10,110 nucleotides of DNA, from contig JAMQCK010001274.1 of assembly GCA_024196135.1 (NCBI GenBank), positions 1-10,110 of the forward strand. The letters are read 5' to 3'. This stretch comes from Pleurotus ostreatus/Saccharomyces cerevisiae fusant (lineage: Eukaryota; Opisthokonta). The position numbers and the translations under genes were made by a program. Below the pieces are notes generated by a model, which saw only the letters and a program-made list of their open reading frames with translations, was not told where the DNA came from and searched no databases. Positions 8,100 through 10,110 of this stretch are shown one piece after another (the stretch's first letter is position 1; each line of letters opens with the position of its first letter).

Positions 8100-8785
8100 C
8101 TAGATCGTGGAGGGGTAGAGCATCTGCAGGAAGGAAAGTAAGGCGTGAGCACGGAATCGCAGTAAATCGAGTGATCGACGCACCACCCGGACGCTGGCAC
8201 CGAACGCACGGGGCGGGAGGTTGACGCGGAATTTTGACTTGACAACACCGGAGTTGCCGTGTGGACGGGTGACACGCCTAGCGGACGATGAGAAAAGGAA
8301 GGAACGCAGGAAAATAGCACGCACCCCCAGATTACCCGAATCTTCGAGCCCTGAACCTCGCGCTTCGCCTTGTAGACGTAGGCAACCCGCTGTGTAAGAG
8401 ACTATGTTAGCAATGCGAAAGATATGCAGAACAGATAACGCACCTTGCCGAGGTAAAACTGGGCGTCCTCCTTCGTCGCCACACCCTCAATCTGGAGCAA
8501 GGAGGTGTTCGGGCGAGTGTTGCGCTTGGCGCGCTTGTGCCCAAGGATGCGGCCCTTGCTGTACAATCTATGCGCCACAGCCAGTCAGCCCGAGGTTCCC
8601 AGCATACGAGGGGGGTGCGAGGATGCGAGGAGGCTTCGGGGATCAGGTCGGGGCACAAGTACATCCATCCTGCCTGATCGCCATCCAGCGCCTGTAGACC
8701 GATCCGTGCCGTTCTTTCGCGCTGGAGCGTGCGCGACGCATCGTAGAGGCCGTTGGCAGCATTCCGCTCACCTCGTCGAGCCCAT
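8100..8785 (-). CDS. RPL33: 60S ribosomal protein eL33 (L35Ae family), complete
   Basis: Structural protein of the large cytosolic ribosomal subunit. Five exons, read on minus: 8785-8772, 8567-8444, 8389-8325, 8277-8184, 8123-8100, giving 106 residues, the normal length for the family (107 in yeast). Exon 1 is only 14 bases (MGST plus two bases of Arg); the phase then joins into [20 protein letters not shown]. Family blocks are all present: [68 protein letters not shown], and the invariant end MLYPSTI on a 24-base last exon. Introns are 204, 54, 47 and 60 bases. The long first intron right after the start is typical of fungal ribosomal protein genes. The upstream ATG choice is supported by purine at -3 and G at +4. 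Expression is expected to be high and growth-regulated. Confidence 0.97.
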
Positions 8786-9142
8786 TGTCGGTCTTGAGGG
8801 TGCTTCTTGTGTCGGTTGAGGACGGTGCGCGCTAACCTTGATGATCAAAGCGCCGATGACAGCCCAAAGCGGCAGTCAATATGGACACACATGGACCCAC
8901 GTGTTTCTCTTGCTTCGCTCCCTCCCTTATTCGATGTTTGACTCCTTTCACTGACAGAAAGCTGCTGCGCAGAGGCACTGATATGGATGGCCAAAAAGAC
9001 TCCGATTGCTTTGTTGGTGATGTACAGTGATTGGTAGACAATTTCCTGCCTATTCTGTAGTGATGTACTTCCGGACGCTCGGTTCAATGATGTCTCTCGT
9101 CGACAGTATTCGGGCGAGCGAGATTATACACCATTGCCCCCG
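8786..9142. other. eL33 promoter region and 3' end of the dehydrogenase gene
   Basis: 357 bases between two minus-strand genes. The right part (down from 9142) is the 3' region of glutaryl-CoA dehydrogenase; GTATAATC shortly after its stop is the only AT-rich element. The left part is the presumed eL33 promoter. It has an E-box CACGTG at 8898-8903, about 115 bases before the ATG, and a purine-rich stretch in the sense direction (8906-8934) that may set the start of transcription. No clear TATA box is seen. Confidence 0.5.
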
Positions 9143-10110
9143 CTAAGCGAAAGCTTGGATTCCGGTAATGGCCTTACCAAGAATGAGGGTATGAATATCC
9201 TGCAGAAGGTCAGCTTGTATTCGAAGTGCGATCGCGGTCTACGTACATAGGTTCCCTCCTGCAAAGGGTATGGTCAGCACCTGCGCATCAAGTGCATTTA
9301 TGGACTCACATAGGTGTTCGCGACCTGCAAATTGTTGACATGGCGGCCTATGTGATACCTACGAACATACGTGTCAGCCTCTCCTCACCACCTTGTTGCC
9401 CACCACTCACTCATCCGTGCACCCATTCCCGCCCAGTATATCAAGCAAGATGCGCGAGTGCGCGAGCGCCTTCCCGCAGTTATTGCGCTTCACCATACTA
9501 ATCATCTCCGGCGCGGCCTGGCCAGCGTCCTTCAGCCGCCCGACCTGCAAGCTGGCGAGCTGCCCGAGGGCGATCTCGGTGTGCGCATCCGCGAGCTTCT
9601 TCTGGACGAGCTGGAAGGAGGCGAGCGGGCGCTTGAACTGGGTGCGCTCGAGGGCATACTCGCGCGCGCGGATGAGGCAGTCCTCGAGGGCGCCCATGAC
9701 GCCCCAGGAGATGCCATATCTAGGGAGATAAATGAATGTGATGAAGGGATGGAGGCAAGAGGAACGTACCGTGCAGAGTTTAGACACGAAAACGGCGAGC
9801 CGAGCCCCTTGGTCTTGGGTAGAAGGGCATCCTGCCCAACGCGCACCGAGTCCATGAATATAGATCCAGTCAAAGACGCACGCAGCGCGATCTTGTTCTT
9901 GATTGGCGGCGCGGAGAGCCCCTTCAGGCCCTTGTCGACGATGAAGCCACGGATCTTGTTGTCCCACTTGCAGTTCGCCCAGATAATGAAGACGTCCCTA
10001 GGGTGGCACTCGCGTCAGCGCGCAAGGAGTAAGACAGAAGGGCAAGATTACTGACGCTACCGGAGCGTTTGAGATCCAGGTCTTACTGCCATTGAGGATG
10101 AAGCCGCCGT
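9143..10110 (-). CDS. GCDH: Glutaryl-CoA dehydrogenase, C-terminal part (runs off the window)
   Basis: Mitochondrial FAD enzyme of the acyl-CoA dehydrogenase family that oxidises and decarboxylates glutaryl-CoA to crotonyl-CoA in lysine and tryptophan breakdown. Exons on minus: >10110-10056, 9997-9770, 9719-9411, 9358-9310, 9258-9247, 9199-9143, giving 235 residues, roughly the last half of a protein of about 430. Visible blocks: [20 protein letters not shown] and FIIWANCK (middle beta domain), [32 protein letters not shown], then the C-terminal helical domain with [77 protein letters not shown] and [40 protein letters not shown] carries the catalytic base Glu (Glu370 of mature human enzyme). 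The stretch RNNCGKAL with YEGT separates it from other acyl-CoA dehydrogenases. The 12-base exon 9247-9258 encodes EGTY. The mitochondrial targeting peptide lies outside the window. Confidence 0.96.
9247..9258 (-). other. 12-base micro-exon carrying the catalytic glutamate
   Basis: Between introns at 9259-9309 (51 bases, GTGAGT...GCAG) and 9200-9246 (47 bases, GTACGT...GCAG) lies GAGGGAACCTAT, four whole codons, EGTY. Both junctions are phase 0, so skipping it would keep the frame but remove the catalytic glutamate, giving an inactive protein. The family motif YEGTxDIH is only complete when it is included, which is why I accept so short an exon. Confidence 0.9.

Noticed and set aside
8568..8771. 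A snoRNA in the first intron of eL33
   Set aside because: Such introns often host snoRNAs, but I found no RTGATGA box paired with CTGA at the right spacing, and no H/ACA pair of stems.
9371..10054. 227-codon plus-strand open frame
   Set aside because: It lies opposite the glutaryl-CoA dehydrogenase exons, which match their family throughout; it is a shadow of them.
977..10110. A catabolic gene cluster linking the transporters with glutaryl-CoA dehydrogenase
   Set aside because: An unrelated gene and a ribosomal protein gene lie between them, the strands are opposite, and no other pathway enzyme is present. Adjacency alone is not enough.
1..10110. Transposons, tRNA genes, CRISPR arrays, prokaryotic operons
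   Set aside because: No terminal repeats, transposase or polymerase motifs, tRNA B-box with matching arms, or regularly spaced repeats were seen. The intron structure makes the source eukaryotic.

Overview
The window looks like nuclear DNA from a filamentous fungus, most likely a basidiomycete. It is GC-rich and gene-dense. Genes are split by many GT-AG introns, mostly 48-63 bases with fungal CTNAC-type branch sites, and some exons are as short as 12, 14, 22 and 24 bases. No bacterial or phage gene, CRISPR array, tRNA, rRNA or recognisable transposon was found. Gene models were built by hand, joining exons by reading frame, splice signals and family consensus.

Layout, left to right. (1) Positions 1-381 may hold the 5' end of a minus-strand gene of unknown type (weak). 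(2) 382-976 has no recognisable gene and would be the promoter region of the first transporter. (3) 977-3294 (+) is a 15-exon, 487-residue major facilitator transporter of the fungal anion:cation symporter (Dal5/Tna1-like) group. (4) 3295-4240 is intergenic and ends in a good TATA box. (5) 4241-6465 (+) is a second 15-exon, 490-residue transporter of the same group. The two are tandem paralogues: ten intron positions match to the base and two more are offset by 1 or 4 bases. (6) 6749-7219 (+) is a single-exon gene for a 156-residue protein I do not recognise. (7) 7220-8099 is gene-poor, with a 17-base perfect palindrome and doubtful minus-strand coding fragments. (8) 8100-8785 (-) is a complete five-exon gene for ribosomal protein eL33 (L35Ae). 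(9) 8786-9142 is its upstream region. (10) 9143-10110 (-) is the C-terminal half of glutaryl-CoA dehydrogenase, running off the right edge, with its catalytic glutamate on a 12-base micro-exon.

The genes do not form an obvious pathway. eL33 is translation housekeeping. Glutaryl-CoA dehydrogenase is mitochondrial lysine/tryptophan breakdown. The transporter pair probably takes up a small organic anion or vitamin-like compound whose identity cannot be read from sequence. I see no convincing new biological system. The most informative signals are the intron comparison of the two transporters, the loss of a conserved FPG motif in the first one, the catalytic micro-exon, and the unrecognised intronless gene.
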